Shown: in pieces, positions 10,701 through 18,455 of the stretch
How the letters are laid out: each line of letters begins with the position of its first letter
Numbering within the stretch: position 1 is the stretch's first letter
DNA from: an uncultured Saprospiraceae bacterium
GTDB lineage: Bacteria > Bacteroidota > Bacteroidia > Chitinophagales > Saprospiraceae
Direction: 5' to 3'
NCBI GenBank assembly: GCA_937951615.1
Contig: CALFBH010000077.1
Coordinates: forward strand, 105,233 to 169,232
DNA length: 64,000 nt
Program-made: the position numbers and the translations under genes
The notes under the pieces: generated by a model
Told to the model about the DNA's origin: nothing
The model's input: the letters and a program-made list of their open reading frames with translations, nothing else
The model's database searches: none

Positions 10701-12390
10701 TGGAGATGACCGACTTTTTGAATTTATCTCCAGCTTTACCGAAGTTTCAAGTAATAATGCCCACTATCCAATTCTTCCGCTCAGTCAGATAGATTACTCT
10801 ATCAATGGCTCTAGAATATATGATGTAGAAAATTGTGAAAAGTACCAGCAGGGAATGTATTTGGCTTTATTCGATGAAAATATGGAGCCAAAAACAAATT
10901 ATCTCATCAACTCACCGACAAGAGAAGGTTTGTATGATTCCTGGATATGTAAATATCAATTGCCTGTCTTTTTATATCCTACAGATGATGCTGGCAGACA
11001 AATGAATTTAGAGAATTTCCTGAATGTTGAATTGCCGGGTATGCAGGACGTCGAATATGTATTGGTATATAGCCTGAATGATTACATGCCTGAAACCTGG
11101 AACAGTTCACTTTTTGATGCTTTCGCAAATTACGGAATAACTGATTTGCAAAATACCGCAGCCTTAGGTGGTGTGCCTTATGTTGCCTTATTGGATATCA
11201 ATGGCGGGACTGCTGAAGAAACTGTTGGACAAAGCCTGACAGATATTGTTGAAGGTATTTTTCTTGTTGAAGGAAGTTGGCACACAGGAAGTGTCAAATC
11301 TCCACCGATATGTCTTGGAGCAGCTACAGAGTGGGGCTCAGTACATTGGGGTATAAGCGACCAAGAAACAAATGATGATGCACATATCAATATATATGGT
11401 GTGCAGGCAGACGGAACAGAAGTACTCCTTATTGAAGGACTAAAGGATACAGATTCTCCCTATTATTTTTCAGTAAATGAAATAGATGCGACGCTTTATC
11501 CTTTCATCCGATTGGAATACGAAGCCACTGATTTGGTCAATCAGACGGCGCCACAATTAGATTACTGGCGCGTATTGGACTATATAGATACAGATGGAGA
11601 TACAGTACAAGATCCTGTGGATGCTTGTCCTGATGACCTAGGCTTTCCTGCTACTGAAGGTTGTCCTTGTCTTAAGTTAGATTTGAAAGTATTCCTCGAA
11701 GGTGTATTTAATCAGACAACAACAGAGATGACGACTATATTGAATACTGAAAGAAGAATATTGCCGGGACAAACGCCAACAAATCCTTACGCTACAGCTA
11801 CACCTGCTGGACAACCTTACAGTGCAGCACCTTGGAATTATCAGGGAACAGAAGGAGCAGCTTATACTGATGCGAGTTATGCTAGTGATGTCGTGGACTG
11901 GGTACTGATTTCAATCAGAACAGATATTAATAAAGCTGATGAGATTGCTCAGGTTGCAGGTTTATTATTGAAAGATGGTTCCATAAGTGTTCCACTAAAT
12001 TGTGAAGTACAAACTGCCAACCCTGGTCCATTTTATGTTGTTATCGAGCATCGAAATCATATGGGAGTTATGACTGCTGCACCAATAAGCCCAGTCAATG
12101 GAGAAATTACCTACGATTTCAGCGCACAAGATTCTTATAAAGACAATACCAGCGTCGGCCAGAAATTAATCGGCAACGGCGTCTGGGGAATGTTGGCAGG
12201 CGATATGGATCAGGGCGTAGATAACGTGAGTTATGATATCAATGGAACAGATAAAATTATGTGGGAAAGTGATAATGGCTTTTTCGACATCTATTCAAGA
12301 GCTGACCTTGATATGAATGGAGATGTAAATGGGTCAGACAAAATTCCATGGGTAGAAAATAATGGAAACTCATCCAGAGTGCCTAAATAG
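7702..12390 (+). CDS. Secreted gingipain-family (C25) cysteine peptidase with CARDB, TSP3 and dockerin-like C-terminus, copy 2
   Basis: 1562 residues from the ATG at 7702, which begins the signal peptide MKRLLFLWLGLMSFSALYGQ; an in-frame TTG lies 15 bp earlier. It is collinear with the previous gene over its whole length, with catalytic His in FYGHSS (about 622) and Cys in SMGCYSG (about 653) at the same positions. A CARDB-type domain starts near 756, a TSP3-like repeat lies near 1295-1320 and the shared C-terminal module covers about 1323-1562. The two copies are clearly diverged (many substitutions, a few small indels), so the duplication is not recent. The gene has its own terminator downstream and a 259-bp gap upstream, so it may be transcribed separately. 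Confidence 0.82.
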   Translation: MKRLLFLWLGLMSFSALYGQMYIDGQTLYGNEWINYDQEYYKMYVKEDGVYRVPYQTLADAGIPLSAIATGDLQLYGLGKQIPIYTSTNGPLTSTDYVEFYAEKNKGDVDIHLYESPSDIFNPFHSMYTDTLAYFLTWGTGNNARLADTPNDLSNLPAAETHFMHESLMVQGNKYNLGKPYSSIYESTFSPGEGFGGSYLTTGTYNVATENVYSAGGDAEMWMRFASAGSVNHNITLSVNGTGIAVDTAAYSGYRMRHIHKTLPASTLTNATSVVLQGLYGSTDKHVVSFIKIKYPRTFNFGNENTFKFKVAADPANKKYLEITDFDHGGLAPILYDITNGLRINTNLTGDVISVALPPSVTERELVLVNPASTTSIDDVFELDFVNYFDTQGDFIIASHPTFIDDAGGHVQAYANYRASTGYNPIIVNLEQIYDQFSYGVNKHVQAVRNLTGFSIENWTTPPKYWFMIGKSRPFYSTRNNPTGQPSYTPTFGHEPSDNLITATPQFDAPRIPFGRIPVVDPDDIRVYLEKVMAYENAQESLPQTVEDRARLKRVIHLGGGDPLIQGVIKNNFRDYEEIITGDSFGANVESFFIENDDPIQTSGSQALDSLINDGTSLITFYGHSSAESLDFNINNPNSYNNTDRYFTMLSMGCYSGQIHQKKRNLSEEFVFAEDKAAVAFIATVDLSGLSALDKFSTKFYENLAGPKYGQGLGDIIQAIITDFENENTSTVNRVVYQQMTLNGDPSIRINNATEPDYSLDASSVTIGPDTPTNRDEIEVCVTVTNLGRSADEEFTIEIERILPDGSQTIVVSDIVTAPKFETVYCYNIPATANSVGLNEFNITVDANDDIVELPNPSAEDNNSITVSAFVLADAIEPVLPKEFRIMPDAGNIVLEATIDPLFAAGSQVYYMEIDTTESFDSPLKMSTTITQSGGTLQWQPAMPYTDSTVYYWRARVDPNIALTSSWETSSFIYIDGEFPGWNQSHFYQFQKDEFDNMTYGDDRLFEFISSFTEVSSNNAHYPILPLSQIDYSINGSRIYDVENCEKYQQGMYLALFDENMEPKTNYLINSPTREGLYDSWICKYQLPVFLYPTDDAGRQMNLENFLNVELPGMQDVEYVLVYSLNDYMPETWNSSLFDAFANYGITDLQNTAALGGVPYVALLDINGGTAEETVGQSLTDIVEGIFLVEGSWHTGSVKSPPICLGAATEWGSVHWGISDQETNDDAHINIYGVQADGTEVLLIEGLKDTDSPYYFSVNEIDATLYPFIRLEYEATDLVNQTAPQLDYWRVLDYIDTDGDTVQDPVDACPDDLGFPATEGCPCLKLDLKVFLEGVFNQTTTEMTTILNTERRILPGQTPTNPYATATPAGQPYSAAPWNYQGTEGAAYTDASYASDVVDWVLISIRTDINKADEIAQVAGLLLKDGSISVPLNCEVQTANPGPFYVVIEHRNHMGVMTAAPISPVNGEITYDFSAQDSYKDNTSVGQKLIGNGVWGMLAGDMDQGVDNVSYDINGTDKIMWESDNGFFDIYSRADLDMNGDVNGSDKIPWVENNGNSSRVPK

Positions 12391-12433
12391 AAGTTGGTGA
12401 TTAGTTGATTGGTAACTGGAAGACAGAATACCT

Positions 12434-12477
12434 AAGCGAGCCGTTTTGAAAAATCAAAATGGCTCGCTTGTTTTTTA
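12434..12477 (+). terminator. Rho-independent terminator of the second C25 gene
   Basis: Stem aagcgagcc (12434-12442) pairs with ggctcgctt (12461-12469); an inner ttttga/tcaaaa stem extends it after one mismatch. The run gttttttat follows directly. It lies 44 bp after the stop codon. Confidence 0.88.
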
Positions 12478-12613
12478 TACCCCATTTGGTTGCAACTTGA
12501 CTAAAACAATTGCTTGAATTGAGCGTAGTCGAAATTATTTTGTCCGAGCAGAGTCGAGGACAACACTAAGCTTTGCTCAATTATCATTTCTGACTAATAA
12601 AGCCTCGTAGTCT

Positions 12614-12788
12614 TTCCAGTTAATTCTGTCGGGTAATTAGGATGGTTTCATTGTTGAAATTGTGCTATTGTTTTTTGCTACGCAAAAAATCACGATAACA
12701 ATTTAACAATCATAGCAATAGAACAATTTGCACCAAAACCTGACTCAAAAGATATAAAATTTAATTTACCCGACATGATTAACTGGAA
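12614..12788. repeat. MITE-like element with 23-bp terminal inverted repeats, in a 455-bp gene-free stretch
   Basis: Left end 12614-12636 and right end 12766-12788 are inverted copies with 2 mismatches in 23. Inside lie further inverted copies (a caatag.acaattt motif on both arms) and a small hairpin around ttttttgctacgcaaaaaa. No ORF is present. The rest of 12391-12845 holds the terminator above and, near 12515-12560, two related motifs of the type gagcgtagtcgaa and gagcagagtcgagg, which recur in Bacteroidota intergenic DNA. Confidence 0.5.
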
Positions 12789-12845
12789 GAACTACTCAGT
12801 AGTTAAAAAAAACACCCCGATGCGCCACCCAATAACCCAATAAAC

Positions 12846-14057
12846 TCAATCCCCCAATCGTCCTGCAATAAACCCAGTCGTCCAGGCAGCCTGAAAATTA
12901 TAGCCGCCTGTAATACCATCAATATCCAGCACTTCTCCAGCAAAATAGAGATTTTTGCAAACCTGACTTTGCATCGTTTTAAAGTCGATACTATCGAGAC
13001 TGACACCACCACAAGTAACAAACTCTTCCTTAAAAGTTGTTTTTCCCCGCACAGCATATATATCATTAGTGAGCGTGGTCGTGAGTTTGTGAAGTCCTTT
13101 TTTACCCAGTTCACTCCATCTTTTATCAGCAGCTAATTGACTTCTATCCAACAGGTATAACCACAAGCGTTCAGACAACTGATAAGGCTTGATATTACTT
13201 AGGAATTTTTTAGGATGCTGATCGGCAAGTTCTTTTAATTGAGCAATGACCAATTCGTTATTGGAAACATTCACCCAATTGACCTGCGCCTTGAAAGTAT
13301 AGTTTTGTTCATTCAGTATTCGCGCACCAAAAGCTGACAATTTCAGGATTGCCGGACCACTCATTCCCCAATGGGTAATCAGCAAAGGTCCGCTTGATTT
13401 GAGTTTGGTGCCTTGTATGCTGACCTGCGCATTCTCCGCGACTACACCCATCAACTCTTTGATGGATTCTGTTGGCATATTGAAGGTGAAGAGTGAAGGC
13501 ACAGGCGTTTCGATTTGATGCCCAAGTTTTTCCAGCCAGTCAAAACCAGCACGTTTTGGGAAACCTCCTGTTGCTACGATAACCTTATCGAAAGTTCGCG
13601 GCTTACTTTTATTCAACTCCAAGACCAATTTATTCCCATTAGGGCGAATAGCTTTTACGGACTGCCCAAGTTCAATGCGAACACCAAGTTGCTTAGTTGC
13701 TCTCAACAGGCAGTCAATAATAGTCTGCGACTTGTCGGAAACGGGAAATACCCGATTATCATCCTGCGTATAAAGTGCCACGCCTCTGGACGAAAACCAG
13801 TCCATCGTATGTTGTGTATTGAACACCCGAAAGGCTTTTTTCAAGTGCTTGCCTCCTCTGGGGTAGCCTTCCGATAAAAGTTTGATAGAAGTACAGCCAT
13901 TGGTGACATTGCATCGCCCGCCGCCAGAAATGCGTACTTTGGACAATATCTTTTGCGATTTTTCTAAAATACTTACCTGGGCATCAGGATGCTGTTCTTT
14001 GGCAGAAATTGCTGAAAAGAAACCTGCTGCACCTCCTCCTATGATTGCTATAGTCAT
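12846..14057 (-). CDS. BaiN/HI0933 (YhiN)-family FAD-dependent oxidoreductase
   Basis: 403 residues, the normal length for the family. The N-terminus has the dinucleotide-binding motif IIGGGAAGFFSA (residues 4-15), followed by SGGGRCNVTN (about 44-53), a family hallmark, and a C-terminal FAD-binding stretch with GEVLDIDGITGGYNFQ. These flavoproteins are cytosolic; most members have no proven substrate, though BaiN-type enzymes reduce steroid intermediates in gut bacteria. The gene stands alone, divergent from the transglutaminase-like gene and convergent with the upstream C25 gene. The ATG at 14057 is the natural start because the Rossmann motif begins four residues later. Confidence 0.9.
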   Translation of the reverse strand: MTIAIIGGGAAGFFSAISAKEQHPDAQVSILEKSQKILSKVRISGGGRCNVTNGCTSIKLLSEGYPRGGKHLKKAFRVFNTQHTMDWFSSRGVALYTQDDNRVFPVSDKSQTIIDCLLRATKQLGVRIELGQSVKAIRPNGNKLVLELNKSKPRTFDKVIVATGGFPKRAGFDWLEKLGHQIETPVPSLFTFNMPTESIKELMGVVAENAQVSIQGTKLKSSGPLLITHWGMSGPAILKLSAFGARILNEQNYTFKAQVNWVNVSNNELVIAQLKELADQHPKKFLSNIKPYQLSERLWLYLLDRSQLAADKRWSELGKKGLHKLTTTLTNDIYAVRGKTTFKEEFVTCGGVSLDSIDFKTMQSQVCKNLYFAGEVLDIDGITGGYNFQAAWTTGFIAGRLGD

Positions 14058-14266
14058 TCTACCCGCAAAAGTAAAGAATCAGAATGGGATTCACAATCGG
14101 TATCAGATTTATAGTAGATTAAGGAACGTGAAAACAAGCTGTAGTCACCTGTGTTAGTCGTCTATATAGAGTCGTATTCGTTTATAAAAAACTGTCAAAA
14201 AAAACATTTTATTACGATAAAATACCGGACACTTATACTTAATTATGCGCAATCCCTTATTTTTAG

Positions 14267-14274
14267 TATATTTG
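14267..14274 (+). promoter_or_regulatory. Bacteroidota-type -7 element (TATATTTG)
   Basis: TATATTTG matches TAnnTTTG exactly and lies 40 bp before the GTG start at 14315. No clear -33 TTG at the usual distance was found. It sits in the 257-bp gap between the divergent genes starting at 14057 and 14315. Confidence 0.5.
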
Positions 14275-14314
14275 TGGTTAATTCTTTTCATTTTGCAATA
14301 AATTTTAATTCACT

Positions 14315-14917
14315 GTGAATAAATTACCAAATTTTGTTATTGGAAACCGTGGTCGAATATCCTTTGAGTTTCTGAACCAGGGACTGAGGGATTTTAAAGA
14401 TGCGATTGAATATGTTCGCGACATTCCTTATGGACGGACATCGAATAAAAAAAGACTGCAACTTGTTTTGACAGAAAATCGGGGAACATGTAGTACTAAA
14501 CATGCGATTCTTGCAGAATTGGCGAGCGAAAATGGTTACCCTGATGTACAATTGATGCTTGGCATTTATCAAATGAATGGTGATAATACAAGAGGCGTTG
14601 GTAAAGTACTTAGAGAATATGGTTTGGAACATGTACCAGAAGCGCATAACTATATTGTATACAAACAAGATCGCTATGATTTTACCAGCAACATAGATTC
14701 TGAGCAATCACCTTTTGATACATTAATAGAAGAAGTACCTATCAGAACAGATCAGATTTCAGATTTTAAGCAGGACTATCATAGAACTTATCTCACCAAC
14801 TGGTTGAAACAAAATAAACTCCGTGGCCGCTGGAATGTCGATAAAATATGGCAAGTACGCGAAGATTGTATCCGCGAATTGAGTGGCAAAAAGAAAACGG
14901 TCGTCTGGAGAGACTGA
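14315..14917 (+). CDS. Transglutaminase-like protein of unknown function
   Basis: 200 residues; start is GTG (no in-frame ATG nearby). The stretch ENRGTCSTKHAIL (about 54-66) resembles the Cys site of transglutaminase/papain-fold proteins. A His in EAHNYIVY and an Asp in QDRYDFTS further on could complete a Cys-His-Asp triad. No signal peptide or membrane segment is seen, so it is probably cytosolic. A -7 promoter element lies 40 bp upstream. Family membership rests on the triad pattern only; the reaction could be peptidase, amidase or acyl transfer. Confidence 0.65.
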   Translation: MNKLPNFVIGNRGRISFEFLNQGLRDFKDAIEYVRDIPYGRTSNKKRLQLVLTENRGTCSTKHAILAELASENGYPDVQLMLGIYQMNGDNTRGVGKVLREYGLEHVPEAHNYIVYKQDRYDFTSNIDSEQSPFDTLIEEVPIRTDQISDFKQDYHRTYLTNWLKQNKLRGRWNVDKIWQVREDCIRELSGKKKTVVWRD

Positions 14918-14961
14918 TTGAGTTGATTAAGATATTGGGTTATTCAGTAATTGAGTAAATA

Positions 14962-15006
14962 ATACTATAAAAGTCTAGTGCCAAAAGTGCTAGACTTTCA
15001 TAGTAT
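14962..15006. terminator. Bidirectional hairpin between convergent genes
   Basis: Arms 14962-14978 and 14990-15006 pair over 16 of 17 positions (atactat.aaagtctag and its complement) around an 11-nt loop. It separates the + gene ending at 14917 from the - gene ending at 15069. No strong T-run. The sides carry ttgagttgatt/aatcaactcaa simple repeats. Confidence 0.6.
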
Positions 15007-15068
15007 AGGGGTAATACTAGCAACCCAATAACCTAATCAACTTAGTAAACTCAATCAACTCAATACAC

Positions 15069-16070
15069 TCAATACACAACCCCACGTTTCAAAACAATCC
15101 ATATCACAACAGGTGCGCCGAGCAAAGAAGTAACAGCGTTGATAGGCAAGCTTTGCTCAAAAAATGGCAAAGCAGCCAGTATATCGCAAGCCAACATAAG
15201 CAATATGCCGGTCAGTATAGTAGCAGGTACAAGTAGTTGATGTTCTTGTGTTTTAAAACTCATGCGGGCAAGGTGTGGAATCGCAATACCAATAAAAGCA
15301 ATAGGTCCACAAAACGCAGTAATAGCACCTGCCATGATTGCCGTTGCTATAATGATGCTCCTCCGAATAGTTTTTGTTTTCAGCCCCATGCTCTGCGCAT
15401 AATCTTCTCCAAGCAATAAAGCATTTAAAGGTTTAATAAGCAAGACGGTCCAGATAATTCCGATTAAAATTAGAGGCAACAAGACATTCAATTCCGACCA
15501 GGTAACACTACCCAAATTCCCAAAACCCCACAGCACAAAACGCTTCAAAGCTTCCTGTTCGCTATAATATTGAAGTACAGTCACCACGGCACTCACTGCA
15601 CTGCCAAACATCAATCCAACAATCAATAAAGTTGTAACATCCCGCACATGCCTTGCCATCAGCAAAACTAAACCCAAGACCAAAGCTGCCCCAGCCATTG
15701 CAAAAATAACCATCGTCCAGTGATGAAAAGGATTCAGCCCCACAGCCATTCCCAGACTTCCAGTGGTCAATATCAACAAAGCCACACCCAAGCCCGCTCC
15801 CGAACTAATGCCCAAAACAAAAGGACCAGCAATAGGATTTCGAAACAAAGTCTGCATCAACAAACCACTCAAGGACAAGCCCGCTCCAGCGCACACAGCA
15901 GTCAAGGCACGAGGCAGGCGGAAGTTGAGAATGATATTCTGCCAACTCGTTTTTTCTACTTCACCACCAGCCAAGGTAGTCAATATATCCCCAAGCGGAA
16001 TAGCCACAGAGCCTAATGCAATATCCAATAAAAACAATAGGAAACAGGCAAATCCCAGAACAATTATCAT
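15069..16070 (-). CDS. FecCD-family iron-complex ABC transporter permease
   Basis: 333 residues from the ATG at 16070; a further in-frame ATG at 16091 adds only residues encoded by a simple tandem repeat, so the inner start is preferred. About ten hydrophobic segments span the protein. Family marks include RLPRALTAVCAGAGLSLSG and NPIAGPFVLGISSGAGLG near the N-terminus and CGPIAFIGIAIPHLAR towards the C-terminus, as in BtuC/FecD. It forms the inner-membrane channel for siderophore, haem or cobalamin uptake. The binding protein gene precedes it by about 60 bp on the same strand. No ATPase (FecE/BtuD) gene is in the window. Confidence 0.92.
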   Translation of the reverse strand: MIIVLGFACFLLFLLDIALGSVAIPLGDILTTLAGGEVEKTSWQNIILNFRLPRALTAVCAGAGLSLSGLLMQTLFRNPIAGPFVLGISSGAGLGVALLILTTGSLGMAVGLNPFHHWTMVIFAMAGAALVLGLVLLMARHVRDVTTLLIVGLMFGSAVSAVVTVLQYYSEQEALKRFVLWGFGNLGSVTWSELNVLLPLILIGIIWTVLLIKPLNALLLGEDYAQSMGLKTKTIRRSIIIATAIMAGAITAFCGPIAFIGIAIPHLARMSFKTQEHQLLVPATILTGILLMLACDILAALPFFEQSLPINAVTSLLGAPVVIWIVLKRGVVY

Positions 16071-16145
16071 TGAACATTTATCATTTATCATTTTCTCATT
16101 CGTAATTGCTCAATTCGTAATTAAATCATTAGTCATTCATCATTA
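16069..16145 (-). repeat. Simple tandem repeat (ATGATAAATG type) before the FecCD start
   Basis: Read on the minus strand this is a run of near repeats of aatgataaatg and gaatgag/aattacgaattg words between the binding-protein stop and the permease start. It creates false upstream ATGs (peptide MINDKC). The same word occurs in sense orientation before the membrane protein gene at 24489. Confidence 0.6.
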
Positions 16146-17287
16146 TTACCATCGGTAATAAGTTTTTTATAATATACCCATTCATGTTCTGGCAGCAAAT
16201 CGGGATGAAAAGCCTTAATCAAATCTTTTAACACCAAGTCGGGATGCACAACAGCAGATTCATAAATATCGTATCCACCACCTGCTGAAACTCGCTGATT
16301 GCCATTATACAATTCACCTGCTTTGAGTGCTTGAAACTGAGCATAACGTTCATCTGAGTTTATAATATCCAGCCCGCTATTCACCATACCAATGTTGATC
16401 CATTTGTCCGCCTGCTGTGCTTTGTCATAAACAGCTTCAAAATCCAGTTGCAGACTGCTGCTGCCAGGCTGATTTTGCCAAAGATAAGCTCCACCTGCAT
16501 CATGGATGTGCTGCGCGACATAACTCTCGCCGCCCGGCACAAACCAATTGCCTGATAAGCCCATGCCGACCAGAACAGAAGGGGAGGAGCGGGCTTCTTT
16601 TTTTACGAATTGTTTTAAGTTTTCATAACGAAGGGATAGCGAATCAAATTGCATATTGGCGTAAGCCTCTTTACCCAAAAAAACAGAAATAAATTTGACC
16701 CACTCTGCTCGACCTAGCGGAGACTGATCCATATATTCTGCCATGACAATAGGCGTCAGACCAGCTTCTTTTATTTTTTCAATATTATTGTCTGTACCCA
16801 TACCATAAGTGAGTACAATATCTGGCTCTGTGTCCAGTAATTTTTCGTAATTCAAACCTGCTGTTGTTCCAATTTCTTGAATTGTTCCAGCTGCTATCTG
16901 TTTGTTTACTGTGTTGTTATAAATATATTTTGCACCTGAAATGCCTACCAATAAATCAGTAGATTGTAGAAAATCAAGTAAAGCAACATGCGTGGTAGAA
17001 GTACAGGCAATCCGCTTTATGGGGCGTTCTACAAAAGTAGCCTCGCCGGCATAGTCGGGCTTTGGTGTACCTGCGTCATACACAAGATAAGTAAACGAAA
17101 CATCGGCTGATTTCCAGGGATTATGGACTTGCAAAAGGGTATAAGTCGAGTGTTCTTGAATCGTAAATTTTTTGGCGTATTTTATTGTGTTATTCTGTTG
17201 TGTTGAGGTCTTGTCGTGTTGTTGTGTTGTCGTGTCTTTGCAGGCAAACAGACAAATAATCAGAAGTGTGGGATATATTATTCTCAA
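16133..17287 (-). CDS. Iron-complex ABC transporter substrate-binding lipoprotein (TroA/FecB-like)
   Basis: 384 residues. Lipoprotein signal MRIIYPTLLIICLFAC, with the modified Cys at about 16. The linker after the Cys (TTTQQHDKTSTQQNN) is encoded by the tgttgtcg-type repeat found elsewhere before start codons. The mature part reads as a class III binding protein: RIACTSTTHVALLDFL, then LDTEPDIVLTYG, then VSAGGGYDIYESAVVHPDLVLKDL near the end. In Bacteroidota such proteins bind ferric siderophore or haem in the periplasm and hand it to the FecCD permease encoded just downstream. Confidence 0.88.
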   Translation of the reverse strand: MRIIYPTLLIICLFACKDTTTQQHDKTSTQQNNTIKYAKKFTIQEHSTYTLLQVHNPWKSADVSFTYLVYDAGTPKPDYAGEATFVERPIKRIACTSTTHVALLDFLQSTDLLVGISGAKYIYNNTVNKQIAAGTIQEIGTTAGLNYEKLLDTEPDIVLTYGMGTDNNIEKIKEAGLTPIVMAEYMDQSPLGRAEWVKFISVFLGKEAYANMQFDSLSLRYENLKQFVKKEARSSPSVLVGMGLSGNWFVPGGESYVAQHIHDAGGAYLWQNQPGSSSLQLDFEAVYDKAQQADKWINIGMVNSGLDIINSDERYAQFQALKAGELYNGNQRVSAGGGYDIYESAVVHPDLVLKDLIKAFHPDLLPEHEWVYYKKLITDGNNDE

Positions 17288-17326
17288 TTGTTGTATTTGA
17301 ATTTGATGTTTGAATTTGAGTTTGAA

Positions 17327-17911
17327 TCAGCGGCTGATGTAGTCTTCATACATGGCGTTTAATTCTGTTTCTGAAAGCTGAGATTTTTCATAATGTCCTT
17401 TAGTCATCCGTTGGCGCAAAGCCTCATAAAGCGTGACGGCACAGGCGACAGAAACATTGAGGCTTTTTATCATGCCCATCTGCGGGATAGCAAAATTTCC
17501 ATCACAATATTTCAGGGAAGCCTCGCTAACGCCATTTCTTTCATTACCAAACAATAAAGCAACCGAACCAGACAAATCTAAATCATACAAATCGACGGTC
17601 TGTTTGTCGAGGTGAGTAGCTAGAATTTGTTCATACTTACTTTTTACTGCATTAAAACAGGCATCCCGGTCGGTATGAAAATGAGCAGTGACCCATTTTT
17701 TTGCACTTGATGCACTATTATGTCCCAAATAAAATCGTTCGTGATCAGTATAAGTATACAGCACATAAATTTCGCAAATGCCCACAGATTCACAGCTACG
17801 CATCACAGCTCCGATATTATGCGGATCGTGTACATCTTCTAAAATGACAGTGAGATTGAGCTGTCTTTGTCGAATGACTTGTTTGAATCGTTCTATGCGT
17901 TCCGGTGTCAT
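17327..17911 (-). CDS. trmH: tRNA (guanosine-2'-O-)-methyltransferase, TrmH (SpoU) family
   Basis: 194 residues. The N-terminus MTPERIERFKQVIRQRQ and the motif VILEDVHDPHNIGAVMRSCESVG match the TrmH type that methylates G18 of tRNA. SAM-binding, knot-forming motifs are seen as LLFGNERNGVS (about 123-133) and IPQMGMIKSLNVSVACAVTLYE (about 145-166). It is a cytosolic SPOUT enzyme. It precedes the binding protein gene by 39 bp on the same strand but has no evident functional link to it. Confidence 0.9.
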   Translation of the reverse strand: MTPERIERFKQVIRQRQLNLTVILEDVHDPHNIGAVMRSCESVGICEIYVLYTYTDHERFYLGHNSASSAKKWVTAHFHTDRDACFNAVKSKYEQILATHLDKQTVDLYDLDLSGSVALLFGNERNGVSEASLKYCDGNFAIPQMGMIKSLNVSVACAVTLYEALRQRMTKGHYEKSQLSETELNAMYEDYISR

Positions 17912-17977
17912 GGGGCTAAATTACGGAATTTATCATTGAACATTTGCCATTTTACATCAATCATTCGTAATTGGTAA

Positions 17978-18370
17978 TTAAACAGCCGGCTCAATCAAAT
18001 CCCATAAATTACCATATAAGTCTGCAAAAACCGCCACCTTTCCATACGCCTCACTAGAAGCTTCCCGTACAATTTTGACATGCTGGTCTTGCAGGTTTTG
18101 ATAATCCCGATCGAAATCATCTGTATGCAAAAACAAAAATACCCGCCCACCAGTCTGATTGCCAATCCTGCTGCTTTCCTCCTCATTTTTTGCTTTCGCC
18201 AATAATAAACGACAGCCCTTTGAGCCTTTCGGCGCGACCAATACCCACCGCTTAGTGGCACTAAGCACAGTATCTTCAATCAGATCAAATTTCAATTTTT
18301 GAGTGTAAAACGCTATCGCCTCATCGTAATCCTTGACGACTATGGCTAGTTGAACGATATTTTGCTGCAT
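17978..18370 (-). CDS. VOC-family (glyoxalase/bleomycin-resistance fold) protein
   Basis: 130 residues. The sequence has the VOC pattern: QNIVQLAIVVKDYDEAIAFYTQKLKF at the start, a central VLVAPKGSKGCRLLLAK strand region, and KVAVFADLYGNLWDLIEP at the end, where the E of DLIEP is a usual metal ligand. The substrate cannot be told; many such proteins are uncharacterised. An A-rich spacer and two copies of the cacgacaacacatcaa repeat stand directly before the start codon. Confidence 0.85.
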   Translation of the reverse strand: MQQNIVQLAIVVKDYDEAIAFYTQKLKFDLIEDTVLSATKRWVLVAPKGSKGCRLLLAKAKNEEESSRIGNQTGGRVFLFLHTDDFDRDYQNLQDQHVKIVREASSEAYGKVAVFADLYGNLWDLIEPAV

Positions 18371-18380
18371 ATTTTTTTAT

Positions 18381-18418
18381 GTGTTGTCGTGTTGATGTGT
18401 TGTCGTGTTGATGTGTGG
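18381..18418 (-). repeat. Tandem 16-bp leader repeat before the VOC gene
   Basis: On the minus strand about two copies of the 16-bp unit catcaacacgacaaca lead into ataaaaaaat and the ATG. Same unit and same orientation as at 18979-19002, 19693-19744 and 54468-54530. Confidence 0.7.
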
Positions 18419-18455
18419 AAGCTTAGTATCCTACATGCGCCACGTTATTTATCAA

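Noticed and set aside
16070..16091. Longer FecCD start (MINDKCS)
   Set aside because: The extra residues come from the atgataaatg simple repeat that also makes false starts elsewhere (24447).
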